Below are positions 8,837 through 16,240 of a stretch of 50,761 nucleotides of DNA, in pieces. Both the position numbers and the translations under genes were made by a program. Origin of the DNA: Sphingopyxis flava. GTDB lineage: Bacteria; Pseudomonadota; Alphaproteobacteria; Sphingomonadales; Sphingomonadaceae. The stretch's first letter is position 1. Each line of letters starts with the position of its first letter. Under the pieces are notes generated by a model. That model did no database searches. It was not told the origin of the DNA and saw only the letters and a list, made by a program, of their open reading frames with translations. The DNA lies in NCBI RefSeq assembly GCF_900168005.1, contig NZ_FUYP01000024.1:1-50761 (forward strand). The letters are read 5' to 3'.

Positions 8837-9997
8837 ATGAGTATTTATGAACTCGCCATACTTGGCGCCGCAACGCCAGAGGAGCGCGCGACACTGACAG
8901 CGACGCTCACCGATATCGTTTCCGACTTTGGATTGACGTTGGGGGACGATATAGTTGTGCATAATGCGGAAACGCTGGGTGGGCGGCACAAGCCAGCAGC
9001 ATTCGCAGGTGCATATTTTGGAGGAAATGCCCAACAAGATCTCGAAGCGGCCCAGGACCTGATCCGAGCGAGCGCGCCCATCATTCCCACGATTGCCGCT
9101 GGCGCAGACTTCAATGCTCAGATCCCCCAGTGTCTCCAGCCCATCAATGGGCTAACGCGGCGCGCTGACGATCCAAATATGACTGAACTCGCGTCGACAA
9201 TGCTGGAATGTGTGGGTTTACTTCGTCGACAGCGACGGGTTTTTGTGAGCTATCGGCGGGTGGAATCCCGAGCAGCTGCGTTGCAACTTCACGATCTCCT
9301 TGCGTCCCGCGGATTCGACGTATTCTTGGACACGCACGACATTAGGCCCGGCGATCCGTTCCAAGATGTGCTTTGGCATAGGCTCGTTGATTCTGATGTT
9401 ATGGTTATGCTCGACACGCCTACCTATTTCGATAGCCGCTGGACGCGACAGGAAATAGGAAGAGCACGCGCGAAAGAGATCCAGGTCCTTCGTGTAATTT
9501 GGCCTGAGCATACGCCAAACAAGCTGACCGATCTTGCAGAGACTATATATCTTGACCCAAAGGAACTCGAAGGGCCGGATGGCCCAATAGTAGCCCAAAC
9601 GGCAGATACAATCGTCCTGGAGGTCGAGCGGCTAAGAAGCCGCAGCATCGCATCTCGATATATGTCGATTACCGGCAAGCTTCGCGCTGACGTCGAAAAA
9701 ATTGGTGCGTCAGTGGAAGGCGTCGGTGCACATCGGGCCGTCGCCGTGCGGTTGCTGGACGGCGAAAAGATCTGGGCATATCCGATCGTCGGAATCCCCA
9801 CGGCTGAAATTTTGAACGACGTGGCCGATAAGGCGCGACGAGCGGAACAGCAGGAGATACCGGTACTGGTCTACGATCATATCGGCATCCGTGATGCATG
9901 GAATGCTCATCTCCGATGGCTTGGGGATCATATTCGCGCGGTCCGTACGATTAAAGTTTCCGAAGCCGGATGGGCTCTTGCGGCATGGGAGAATTGA
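8837..9997 (+). CDS. TIR-domain protein with extra N- and C-terminal domains (386 aa)
   Basis: A classical TIR domain spans about residues 133-265: RRVFVSYRR start, FDVFLDTHDIRPG, DSDVMVMLDT and the catalytic-type motif WTRQE (W202, E206). The first 125 residues form a separate mixed alpha/beta module (IYELAILGAAT, GAYFGG, APIIPTI) and residues 270-386 form another, neither of which I can name. It may be the NADase effector or a second signal maker. It starts five bases after the ThsB-like gene and ends two bases before the SLOG gene, so the three are co-translated. An ATG at 8795 would overlap the previous gene, and I rejected it. Confidence 0.82.
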   Translation: MSIYELAILGAATPEERATLTATLTDIVSDFGLTLGDDIVVHNAETLGGRHKPAAFAGAYFGGNAQQDLEAAQDLIRASAPIIPTIAAGADFNAQIPQCLQPINGLTRRADDPNMTELASTMLECVGLLRRQRRVFVSYRRVESRAAALQLHDLLASRGFDVFLDTHDIRPGDPFQDVLWHRLVDSDVMVMLDTPTYFDSRWTRQEIGRARAKEIQVLRVIWPEHTPNKLTDLAETIYLDPKELEGPDGPIVAQTADTIVLEVERLRSRSIASRYMSITGKLRADVEKIGASVEGVGAHRAVAVRLLDGEKIWAYPIVGIPTAEILNDVADKARRAEQQEIPVLVYDHIGIRDAWNAHLRWLGDHIRAVRTIKVSEAGWALAAWEN

Positions 9998-9999
9998 CC

Positions 10000-10656
10000 A
10001 TGACTGAGGCCATTTTTCTTTCGGCGGGCGTGCCAGATCCAAAGCGAGGCCCACAATATGCAGCGACTGCTGACACCGTCGCGATTACAGCCGCAGTCTC
10101 CGCTTTGGTGCACGTTACACTAGGGCGCAGGCTGCTTGTCTGGGGTGGTCAACCCGCAATCACACCGATGATCTGGGTGGTCTCGCAAGACATCGGAATA
10201 AATTACGGACACTGGGTCCGGCTCTACCAGTCTCGCCATTTCAAGGATGAGTATCCCGAGGATAATGAGCGGTTCAACAACGTGGTTTATACGGAAGAGA
10301 TCGAAAGGGATCGGGAGAAGAGCTTGCTGAACATGCGTGAACGCATGTTTTCCGAACACAAGTTCAAAGCAGCAGTTTTTATTGGAGGCATGGGAGGAAT
10401 TATACAAGAATATGAGATGTTTCGACGCCTGCAACCCGAGGCTGCAGTGATACCGGTAATCTCCACGGGCGGCGCGACGCTTGACGTAGGAGCGCAAGTT
10501 GAGTCTTTAGCGCCCGACCTAACGGAAGACCGGGACTATGTTGCGTTATTTCACCGCCACCTTGACGTTTCCGTCCGAGAGGAGCGCTTCGAAAGCCCGG
10601 CCCTCCAACCAGCTGTCGTTGAGGAGCGATTTTGGCAGCCCCCTGCCACTGCTTAA
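10000..10656 (+). CDS. Stand-alone SLOG-domain protein (218 aa)
   Basis: A Rossmann-like SLOG fold: IFLSAGVPDP at the N-terminus, LLVWGGQPAITP (about 45-56) and the glycine-rich loop FIGGMGGIIQEYE (about 127-139). SLOG domains bind nucleotide ligands; in Thoeris ThsA the SLOG domain senses the TIR-made molecule and activates a fused effector. Here no effector domain is fused: after about residue 190 only a short tail remains. The ATG at 10000 follows GGGAGAATTGACC. It is the third gene of the rightward TIR operon and ends 16 bases from the convergent TIR gene. Being the sensor or regulator of the system is an inference. Confidence 0.82.
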   Translation: MTEAIFLSAGVPDPKRGPQYAATADTVAITAAVSALVHVTLGRRLLVWGGQPAITPMIWVVSQDIGINYGHWVRLYQSRHFKDEYPEDNERFNNVVYTEEIERDREKSLLNMRERMFSEHKFKAAVFIGGMGGIIQEYEMFRRLQPEAAVIPVISTGGATLDVGAQVESLAPDLTEDRDYVALFHRHLDVSVREERFESPALQPAVVEERFWQPPATA

Positions 10657-10672
10657 ACGGGGTGGGAACTCA

Positions 10673-11227
10673 TCAGTCGCCAGCAAGCCATTCGCTAAGC
10701 TCCGTAGCTGTGTTCCTTTTCTCGTCAAGGACCATCCAGACGCGCTTTTGATGACCCTGTAGATCCCCCCAGACGATGCGGCGGTATAATCCCAGATACT
10801 CCCACGACGCCCATGCCTGCTCATGCGCGCTGTCGGATGCCGGGAACAGCGCGATCTTCGTCAACCCTTTATAACCATCGGCCACGCCCAACTCCCAGGG
10901 CACCCAACGGCTGTCCTTGCTATTCTTGCTTGCAAGAAGGACAAAGCGCTTGGTCTGGCGAATACGGCTCTTTAGCAGCCCCGCCGTTTCCTCCGTCGTG
11001 TATGGGGGCATTTCCGGGTCGATTTCATCGACATAGACCCTAGCTCCGTGCCCTTCCAACACACGAATAGCGCCAACGACCAGATCATCATCTTTGCTCG
11101 AGTGTGAAAGAAATGTGGTGCCTGAGAGGCTACGGGAAGCAGCAGACTTTCTGAGGCTTGCCTGTTCGCTAACATTTAACTTATCAGCGAAATTCCGAAG
11201 CTCGGATTTTGTAATGTATTCGATCAT
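10673..11227 (-). CDS. TIR-domain protein (184 aa)
   Basis: An N-terminal helical segment (about 1-35) precedes a compact TIR domain: TTFLSHSSKDD, ARVYVDEID, KRFVLLASKNS and SRWVPWELG, giving WxxxE with W108 and E112. It differs from the ThsB-like proteins and resembles bacterial TIR proteins annotated as toll/interleukin-1 receptor domain proteins. It lies 46 bases downstream of the second ThsB-like gene on the same strand and is convergent with the SLOG gene. NAD-linked chemistry is expected from the family, not shown. Confidence 0.82.
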   Translation of the reverse strand: MIEYITKSELRNFADKLNVSEQASLRKSAASRSLSGTTFLSHSSKDDDLVVGAIRVLEGHGARVYVDEIDPEMPPYTTEETAGLLKSRIRQTKRFVLLASKNSKDSRWVPWELGVADGYKGLTKIALFPASDSAHEQAWASWEYLGLYRRIVWGDLQGHQKRVWMVLDEKRNTATELSEWLAGD

Positions 11228-11273
11228 AATCGAAACTCTATTATCGGATATAGACCGAACTCACGGAGCTACC

Positions 11274-11771
11274 TCAGTTATTTGAGCGGATCGCTATCGC
11301 GTCCTCAATCCAACTCTCGATTCCGTTCTTGATCGAATCATAGACTGCCTTGCTATCTGAGCCGGAAGGGGTGACCAGCTTCGCTATAGATGATAGCTTT
11401 TTCCCGGTATTTCCATAGCCCACTTCGTCAAACGGATTGCTACCAGCCGTGCACGAATTCCCGTCGTGGCCGAGAAGTTTGTTTATCCGAATACCGACCA
11501 CTCCTTTGCCGGCATCCCAGCCTTTAACGATCTCGCGGATTACCCAAGGCCGGTTCGCTGTTTCAGAGCCGACAAGCACCACCACACAGCTCTTGCCGTA
11601 CATGTTGTCATCGATCCATTTTTCGATCGAGGCCTTGCCCTTCCGCTTGACCTCTTCCCACGCATTCGCGGTGCAAAGAGACTGCCCTTCAAGAGCACCG
11701 ATGTTGCGCACTTGCTGGGTGCGCCAAAAATCGTTCGCGAAGTGGAAACTGAAGAAAACGCGCCGCGCCAT
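11274..11771 (-). CDS. ThsB-like TIR protein 2 (MTH538/DUF1863 TIR-like)
   Basis: A 165-residue paralogue of the protein at 8343-8831, sharing MARRVFFSFH, QVRN, EKWID and the pattern RPWVIREI, with WxxxE at W76 and E80. The middle and C-terminal parts differ strongly, so it is not a recent duplicate. It reads leftward, away from the right transposon end, and precedes the second TIR gene. In Thoeris systems several ThsB proteins can accompany one ThsA, each answering a different phage trigger; that is the likely reason for two copies here. Confidence 0.88.
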   Translation of the reverse strand: MARRVFFSFHFANDFWRTQQVRNIGALEGQSLCTANAWEEVKRKGKASIEKWIDDNMYGKSCVVVLVGSETANRPWVIREIVKGWDAGKGVVGIRINKLLGHDGNSCTAGSNPFDEVGYGNTGKKLSSIAKLVTPSGSDSKAVYDSIKNGIESWIEDAIAIRSNN

Positions 11772-11917
11772 AAGGCCCCCTTTTGTTCTCCGGCCTTCTA
11801 CAAGCCCAGCCTTCGTTTCGCCAGAGAAATCGATTCTGAAGCGATCTGCTCGAGGATGGAGTACGGTAGTTGAGGCCCAGCGGGTTCATCCGGCAATCAG
11901 GCGTCGCTGCGCGACGC

Positions 11918-11976
11918 GAGTGACGGGCCGACCACCGCCAGCTCTTTGGGTTAGCGCGGCGGTCGGCCCGTCACTC
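11918..11976. repeat. Long inverted repeat just inside the right transposon end
   Basis: GAGTGACGGGCCGACC at 11918-11933 pairs perfectly with GGTCGGCCCGTCACTC at 11961-11976. With one mismatch the stem extends to 21 bp around a 17-base loop. It lies 30 bases from the terminal blocks, beyond any gene. It may be an extra recombinase or host-factor site, or a terminator that insulates cargo from outside transcription. I see no equally long stem at the left end. Confidence 0.6.
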
Positions 11977-11983
11977 ATCGCGA

Positions 11984-12015
11984 GCAAAAGAGACAGTCGC
12001 CGAAGCCGGACCTAA
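11984..12015. repeat. Right end of the transposon: subterminal and terminal inverted sequences
   Basis: On the plus strand GCAAAAGAGACAG (11984-11996) and CCGGACCTAA (12006-12015) are the inverted counterparts of the left-end blocks. CGAGCA (12016-12021) follows, matching the hexamer before the left end. Confidence 0.8.
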
Positions 12016-12396
12016 CGAGCACGAATGGCGCCCCAGCGAAATGCTCGGCAAGGTGGCGTTCGTCAGAACGTTGGACAGCAGATCGAAATAGGGCGGCCAA
12101 TGCTTGAAACGGCGCGGTGTGTAGCGCACCGTCACATAGGGAATTCCTCGCGCCGCCATCCAGGCGGCGATCATCTTCTGATAGGCATAAGTTTCCGGCT
12201 TCTCGACGCCAGGATCCCCGGTGATCACGAGGTCAGGCGGCGTGCCCCGGCTTTCAAGTTCGAGAAGAAGCGCGGTGCTGTCGACACCGATGCCATAGGC
12301 CAGGACGACGGGCTGCGGCGCATCGACGCGAATATAATCGAGCAGGCGCGCGGGAGCGGAGCCGGCCTCGGCCGGGATTGAGGTGAGATCGCACAT
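12016..12396 (-). pseudogene. PP-loop/PAPS-reductase-like protein, N-terminal half (split by transposon)
   Basis: The N-terminal 127 codons of the gene whose remainder is at 2226-2822. The PP-loop AYGIGVDSTALLLEL (SGGxDS-like ATP site), a DLVITGDPGVEKPETY block and the conserved RHSCS end are visible. The transposon enters immediately after the RHSCS codons; beyond the junction the frame adds 15 foreign residues and stops at 11971. I prefer the ATG at 12396; a TTG at 12408 adds four residues and neither has a strong ribosome site. The 137 bases upstream (12397-12533) show no gene. Confidence 0.85.
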
Positions 12397-12533
12397 GGGG
12401 ATATCCAAATGGGCTTGAGCAGAGCTTTGGCTCGATCACTCCTTCCCACTCCCCTCTCATCTGGACGGCTCCGGCATCGATCCACGTCCATGAGATATTG
12501 TTGCGCGCCGTTGGCCGCGGCAGCCTGATTTCG

Positions 12534-12812
12534 CTATTGGCACCGCCGGCGCACAACAGGCGTCATCGGCGGCGTTTTGCGGAAAAGTGCGCTCAGCCTC
12601 GAACCATTCCCATAATCCGTCGCATCGCCGCTGATGTAGAAAGCCGCCCACGCCCCATCCTGGGCACCGGCGATCCAGCTCCTTTCGGACTCGGCATAGC
12701 AGCAAGCCGTCACGCCCTCGTCCAGACCCGGTCAGTCGAAGGCACTCAAACGGCCATAAATGTCTGCCAGTTCGTTCTGGATACCGAGACGCGCGGGGCC
12801 ATTGGGCATCAT
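12534..12812 (-). pseudogene. arsI: Decayed arsI (C-As lyase / CadI-like VOC protein) fragment
   Basis: One frame reads through an in-frame TGA (12732-12734). The part before it (ARLGIQNELADIYGRLSAFD) and the part after it (GVTACCYAESERSWIAG, then DATDYGNGSRL) together match the C-terminal half of ArsI/CadI-type vicinal-oxygen-chelate proteins, including the vicinal Cys pair that binds trivalent organoarsenicals in ArsI. The N-terminal half with the first metal ligand is missing. It starts in the overlap with the arsH stop (ATGATG), so it was the distal gene of the ars operon. Family assignment is from remembered motifs. Confidence 0.6.
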
Positions 12813-13591
12813 GCCTTCTGTCGTGGCGGAACCAGAGTCCCATCGATCGAGGCGAGGATTTCCGCCGGAGCAATGACCGGTCGATCCGTTTCGACCCGCT
12901 CCGAATAGCGATCGACCAGTTGATCGACATGCGGGCGGAGCAGGACAGTGAAACGCACCAGTTCCTCCATCACGTCGACGATCCGGTCGTAATAGCTCGA
13001 CGGCTTCATCCGCCCGGCCTCGTCGAACTCGGTGAAGGCTTTGGCGACGCTCGACTGGTTGGGGATGGTGAACATCCGCATCCAGCGGCCGAGGACGCGC
13101 AAGCTGTTCACGCTGTTGAACGATTGTGAACCTGCGGAGACCTGCATGACGGCAAGGGCGCGACCCTGCGTCGGGCGCATGCCCTTCAAAGCCAGCGGCA
13201 GGTGATCGATCTGCGATTTCATGATCCCGGTGATCTGGCCGTGCCGTTCCGGGCTGCACCAGACCTGGCCCTCGGACCAGAGCGCATGCGCCCGCAGTTC
13301 GTGAACCGCCGGATGATCGTCATCCTGGACCTGATCGGGCATCGGCAAATCGGAGGGATCGAAAATCCGCGTTTCGCAGCCGAAGAACTGGAGCAGACGC
13401 GCCGCCTCTTCCACCACAAGCCGCGAATAGGACCGTTCGCGCAAGGATCCGTAGAGCAGCAGGATGCGCGGCGGCGGATTGAGATCCCCCAGGCCCAGGG
13501 CTGGACGCCGATGAACATAGTCAGGCTTGAGCGCTGGAAGACGGTCGGGATCGGCAAGCGTCCGCAATCGGCTGTGGTTCGTCTCGTTCAT
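12809..13591 (-). CDS. arsH: ArsH, FMN-dependent organoarsenical oxidase
   Basis: A 260-residue NADPH:FMN oxidoreductase. ArsH oxidises trivalent methyl- and aromatic arsenicals to less toxic pentavalent forms in the cytoplasm. The flavin phosphate loop is [11 protein letters not shown] (about 47-57) and the [17 protein letters not shown] block (about 112-128) is the usual flavodoxin-like signature. The length is typical. Its ATG overlaps the acr3 stop (ATGA) and its own stop overlaps the arsI fragment, consistent with one leftward operon under ArsR. Confidence 0.93.
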   Translation of the reverse strand: MNETNHSRLRTLADPDRLPALKPDYVHRRPALGLGDLNPPPRILLLYGSLRERSYSRLVVEEAARLLQFFGCETRIFDPSDLPMPDQVQDDDHPAVHELRAHALWSEGQVWCSPERHGQITGIMKSQIDHLPLALKGMRPTQGRALAVMQVSAGSQSFNSVNSLRVLGRWMRMFTIPNQSSVAKAFTEFDEAGRMKPSSYYDRIVDVMEELVRFTVLLRPHVDQLVDRYSERVETDRPVIAPAEILASIDGTLVPPRQKA

Positions 13592-14661
13592 GCCCGGACC
13601 TCCGCCGGCACGCTGTCGGGGAACCAGCGCCGCCCGAACCAGAAGGCGGCGTTGACCAGCAGGATCAGCACCGGAACCTCGACCAGCGGCCCGATCACCG
13701 CAGCGAAGGCGACCGGGGAAGCCAGTCCAAAGGCGGCGATGGCGACCGCAATCGCCAGTTCGAAATTGTTGCCCGCGGCCGTGAACGCCACCGCCGTCGT
13801 GCGCGGATAGTCGCTCTCGATCAGCTTGCCCATGAAGAAGCTGATGCTGAATTGAACCACGAAGTAGATGGTGAGCGGGATGGCGATCCGCAGTATGTCA
13901 CCCGGCAGTGTCACGATCTCATTGCCCTTGAGGCTGAACATGGCGACGATGGTGAACAGCAGCGCGACGAGCGTGATCGGGCCGATCCTGGGCAGAAAGC
14001 AGGTTTCATACCATTCATTCCCCCTAGCCTTGACCAGCCATTTGCGGGAGAGAAATCCAGCCAGAAAGGGAATGCCGAGATAGATCAGCACCGCCTCGGC
14101 GATGGTCCAGAAGCTGACATTGATAACGCTGCCCTCCAGCCCGAGCAGCGGCGGCAAAAAGGCGAGGAAGAACCAGGCGTAAACGCTGAAGAACAGGATC
14201 TGGAAGATTGAATTGAACGCGACCAGCGCAGCCACATACTGGTTGTCGCCCTTGGCGAGATGGTTCCAGACGATGACCATGGCAATGCAACGGGCGAGGC
14301 CGATAAGGATCAGGCCTGTCATATATTCCGGCTTGTCGCTGAGGAAGATGACGGCGAGCGCAAACATCAGCACCGGGCCGATGATCCAGTTCTGGATCAA
14401 CGAGATCGCCAGCACCCGCTTGTCTTCGAACACGCGCGGCAGTTCCTCATAGCGCACCCGCGCGAGCGGCGGATACATCATCAGGATCAGGCCGATGGCG
14501 ATGGGCAGGTTGGTGGTCCCCCAGGACAGGCTGTCGATCGCCCTTGGCAATCCTTCGAAGGTCGATCCCAGACCCACGCCGAGCGCCATGGCGAGGAAAA
14601 TCCACAAGGTGAGATACCGATCGAGAAACGACAGGCGTTCACGCCTGGGCTGTGCGGTCAT
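13588..14661 (-). CDS. acr3: Acr3-type arsenite efflux permease
   Basis: A 357-residue inner-membrane carrier with about ten hydrophobic segments, of the Acr3 (bile/arsenite/riboflavin) superfamily rather than ArsB. The conserved Cys of the fourth helix is present in [20 protein letters not shown], and the paired motif [12 protein letters not shown] lies in helix nine. It exports As(III) produced by the two reductases upstream. The ATG at 14661 is chosen because GAGGG lies seven bases upstream; the ORF could begin 14 codons earlier. Confidence 0.93.
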   Translation of the reverse strand: MTAQPRRERLSFLDRYLTLWIFLAMALGVGLGSTFEGLPRAIDSLSWGTTNLPIAIGLILMMYPPLARVRYEELPRVFEDKRVLAISLIQNWIIGPVLMFALAVIFLSDKPEYMTGLILIGLARCIAMVIVWNHLAKGDNQYVAALVAFNSIFQILFFSVYAWFFLAFLPPLLGLEGSVINVSFWTIAEAVLIYLGIPFLAGFLSRKWLVKARGNEWYETCFLPRIGPITLVALLFTIVAMFSLKGNEIVTLPGDILRIAIPLTIYFVVQFSISFFMGKLIESDYPRTTAVAFTAAGNNFELAIAVAIAAFGLASPVAFAAVIGPLVEVPVLILLVNAAFWFGRRWFPDSVPAEVRA

Positions 14662-14674
14662 CTTGATCCCTCGT

Positions 14675-15121
14675 TCAACCGGTGACACGCCTGCCGGCGG
14701 CATCGATCACCTGTTCGCCGTCTTCCTTGGCGAAGGCGCTGCGCTGGTCAGCCGGTAGGAGGTCGAGGACCTCCTCGGACGGACGGCAAAGCTTCACGCC
14801 CAGCGGCGAGACGACCAGCGGCCGATTGATGAGGATCGGATGTTCCATCATCGCATCGATCAACTGCGCATCAGTGAGATCCGGATTGTCGAGTCCCAGT
14901 TCGGCAAAGGGCGTGCCCTTCTCGCGCAGCAGGGCGCGCGGGGTGACGCTGGCGCGGACGATGAGGCTTGCCAGCAAGGCACGCGAAGGCGGAGTCTTGA
15001 GGTACTCGATGACATGCGGTTCGATGCCGGCATTGCGGATCATGGCCAGCGCATTGCGCGAGGTTCCGCATTCAGGATTGTGGTAGATGACGATGTCGAC
15101 AGGCGTCTCCGGGTGGGTCAT
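14675..15121 (-). CDS. arsC: Glutaredoxin-coupled arsenate reductase ArsC
   Basis: A 148-residue ArsC/Spx-fold protein with the active-site block [13 protein letters not shown] (catalytic Cys about 17) and later arginines in [16 protein letters not shown] and [16 protein letters not shown] that bind arsenate. It reduces As(V) to As(III) with glutathione and glutaredoxin. The ATG at 15121 overlaps the TGA of the preceding gene and is seven bases from GGAG; an ATG two codons upstream is too close to that site. It is an unrelated fold to its upstream neighbour, which catalyses the same reaction. Confidence 0.9.
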   Translation of the reverse strand: MTHPETPVDIVIYHNPECGTSRNALAMIRNAGIEPHVIEYLKTPPSRALLASLIVRASVTPRALLREKGTPFAELGLDNPDLTDAQLIDAMMEHPILINRPLVVSPLGVKLCRPSEEVLDLLPADQRSAFAKEDGEQVIDAAGRRVTG

Positions 15122-15654
15122 TCGCATGCTCCTGCCCTGACGCTGGCGCCCTCGCTCTGGCCGATTTCCCTGAGTTTGCGCCGCATCGCCATCTCGTCGA
15201 GGCTGGCGAGCGGGAGCGCGAGGAACAGCGAAATACGGTTCTGCAAGTAGCGCAGGGCCTGCATGAAGGCCTCGCGCTGATCATCGCCTTCGACGGCGGC
15301 CGGATCCTCGATGCCCCAGTGCGCCGTCATCGGATGGCCGATCCACACGGGACATGTTTCGCCTGCGGCGTTATCGCAGACGGTGAAGATGAAATCGAAT
15401 TGCGGCGCGTCCGGCACGGCGAACTCGTCCCAGCTTTTCGAACGCATGCCCGCTGTGTCGAACCCAAGCCCGTTCAAAACCGAGAGCGCCATCGGATGGA
15501 CTTCGCCCCTGGGCTGGCTGCCGGCGCTCCAGGCGCGGAAACGCCCTTCCCCCAGCTTGTTCATGATGGCTTCGCCCAAGATCGAGCGGGCGCTGTTACC
15601 GGTGCACAGGAAGAGCACGTTGTAGGTCTTGCCGGGGCCGATCGTGTCGGACAT
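15118..15654 (-). CDS. arsC: Low-molecular-weight-phosphatase-type arsenate reductase ArsC
   Basis: A 178-residue LMW protein-tyrosine-phosphatase fold with the P-loop LFLCTGNSARS (CxGNSxRS, Cys about 17) and a later Cys in TVCDNAAGETCPVW that can form the relay disulfides of thioredoxin-coupled ArsC. The C-terminal 40 residues extend beyond the usual 130-140 and look helical. It lies ten bases after arsR. Having this enzyme and the glutaredoxin-type ArsC side by side gives the operon two electron sources for arsenate reduction. Confidence 0.9.
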   Translation of the reverse strand: MSDTIGPGKTYNVLFLCTGNSARSILGEAIMNKLGEGRFRAWSAGSQPRGEVHPMALSVLNGLGFDTAGMRSKSWDEFAVPDAPQFDFIFTVCDNAAGETCPVWIGHPMTAHWGIEDPAAVEGDDQREAFMQALRYLQNRISLFLALPLASLDEMAMRRKLREIGQSEGASVRAGACE

Positions 15655-15664
15655 GGGAGTAACC

Positions 15665-16021
15665 TCAGGCCTTGCAGTCGAGCTCGCCGAACAGATCGGC
15701 GCACATTTCAGGGACGCCCTGGCAGCAGTCCTCCATCAGGAAGGCCAGCAGCCGGCGCATCCCCTCATAATCGGCGCGATAGTGGATGAGCCGGCTTTCC
15801 CGCTCGGACTCCACGAGTCCCGCCCGTTCAAGAATACCCAGATGATGCGACATGGTGGACGGAGGCACATTGGCGGCCTGCGCGATGGCGCCGGCGATCA
15901 GTCCATCGGGCCCTGCCTTCACCAACATACGAAAGACAGACAGGCGCGTGTCATGCGCCAGCGCGCCAAGCGCCTCGACGGCCGAGTCCTGCGGATTGAA
16001 CTCCTTCACGGTCGATTCCAT
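15665..16021 (-). CDS. arsR: ArsR-family arsenite-responsive repressor
   Basis: A 118-residue winged-helix repressor: ALAHDTRLSVFRML, then the recognition helix VPPSTMSHHLGIL and the wing RLIHYRADYEGM. The classic ELCVCDL metal site on helix 3 is absent; instead cysteines cluster near the C-terminus (DCCQGVPEMC, about 97-106), an alternative As(III) site seen in some ArsR types. First gene of the leftward ars operon, it would repress its own promoter in 16022-16178 until As(III) binds. Confidence 0.9.
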   Translation of the reverse strand: MESTVKEFNPQDSAVEALGALAHDTRLSVFRMLVKAGPDGLIAGAIAQAANVPPSTMSHHLGILERAGLVESERESRLIHYRADYEGMRRLLAFLMEDCCQGVPEMCADLFGELDCKA

Positions 16022-16178
16022 CCTTCCAAACTCATCGAATAATAGTAGGCGCCTGCGCGGTCAATCTACATTTCGAGAAGTATAGAATCATATACCACTA
16101 TGGAGATGGCCGATGGTCTGAGTGACCATGATGCACTCATGCGGATGGGCCGACAGCCTCGATCCAGGCGGAACCATC
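16022..16178. promoter_or_regulatory. ars promoter/operator region
   Basis: Intergenic DNA between divergent arsR and tetR. It holds an AT-rich imperfect dyad (TATAGAATCATATA, about 16081-16094) and a perfect 6-bp-arm dyad ATGGTC-N5-GACCAT (16113-16129); either could be the ArsR operator. No convincing leftward -35/-10 pair can be fixed by eye. Confidence 0.4.
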
Positions 16179-16224
16179 TTGCGCCAGACGCTCATGACAG
16201 ATAGATAGTAATAGATTACTATCT
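16179..16224 (+). promoter_or_regulatory. tetR promoter with overlapping perfect palindromic operator
   Basis: TTGCGC (16179-16184), a 17-base spacer and TAGATA (16202-16207) form a plausible sigma-70-like promoter. Overlapping the -10, AGATAGTAAT (16203-16212), two bases, and ATTACTATCT (16215-16224) form a perfect palindrome with 10-bp arms. It ends 16 bases before the ATG of the TetR gene, the usual place for an autorepressed TetR operator controlling the whole exporter operon. Confidence 0.75.
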
Positions 16225-16240
16225 TTTGAAGGCGCAAGCT

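Larger units (their letters stand above)
2829..12015. mobile_element. 9.2-kb Tn554-like tyrosine-recombinase transposon with TIR/SLOG cargo
   Basis: The ends were found by sequence. Reading inward, the left end is TTAGGTCTGG and the right end (minus strand) is TTAGGTCCGG; each is followed by a second shared block, CTGTCTCCTTTGC or CTGTCTCTTTTGC. The hexamer CGAGCA flanks the element directly on both sides (2823-2828 and 12016-12021), and removing the element plus one hexamer restores the reading frame of a PP-loop gene. Gene content is three overlapping tyrosine recombinases and a DUF6262/TnpC-like gene on the left, and a five-gene TIR/SLOG cargo on the right. Plan and operon order recall tnpA-tnpB-tnpC of Tn554, with one extra recombinase. 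The cargo is visibly more AT-rich than its surroundings. Confidence 0.88.

Noticed and set aside
8343..11771. Canonical Thoeris with ThsA
   Set aside because: No SIR2, Macro or membrane effector domain is fused to the SLOG protein, so only a Thoeris-like label is justified.
11918..11976. CRISPR-type or tandem repeat
   Set aside because: It is a single inverted pair, not a spaced direct-repeat array; no CRISPR array was seen in the window.
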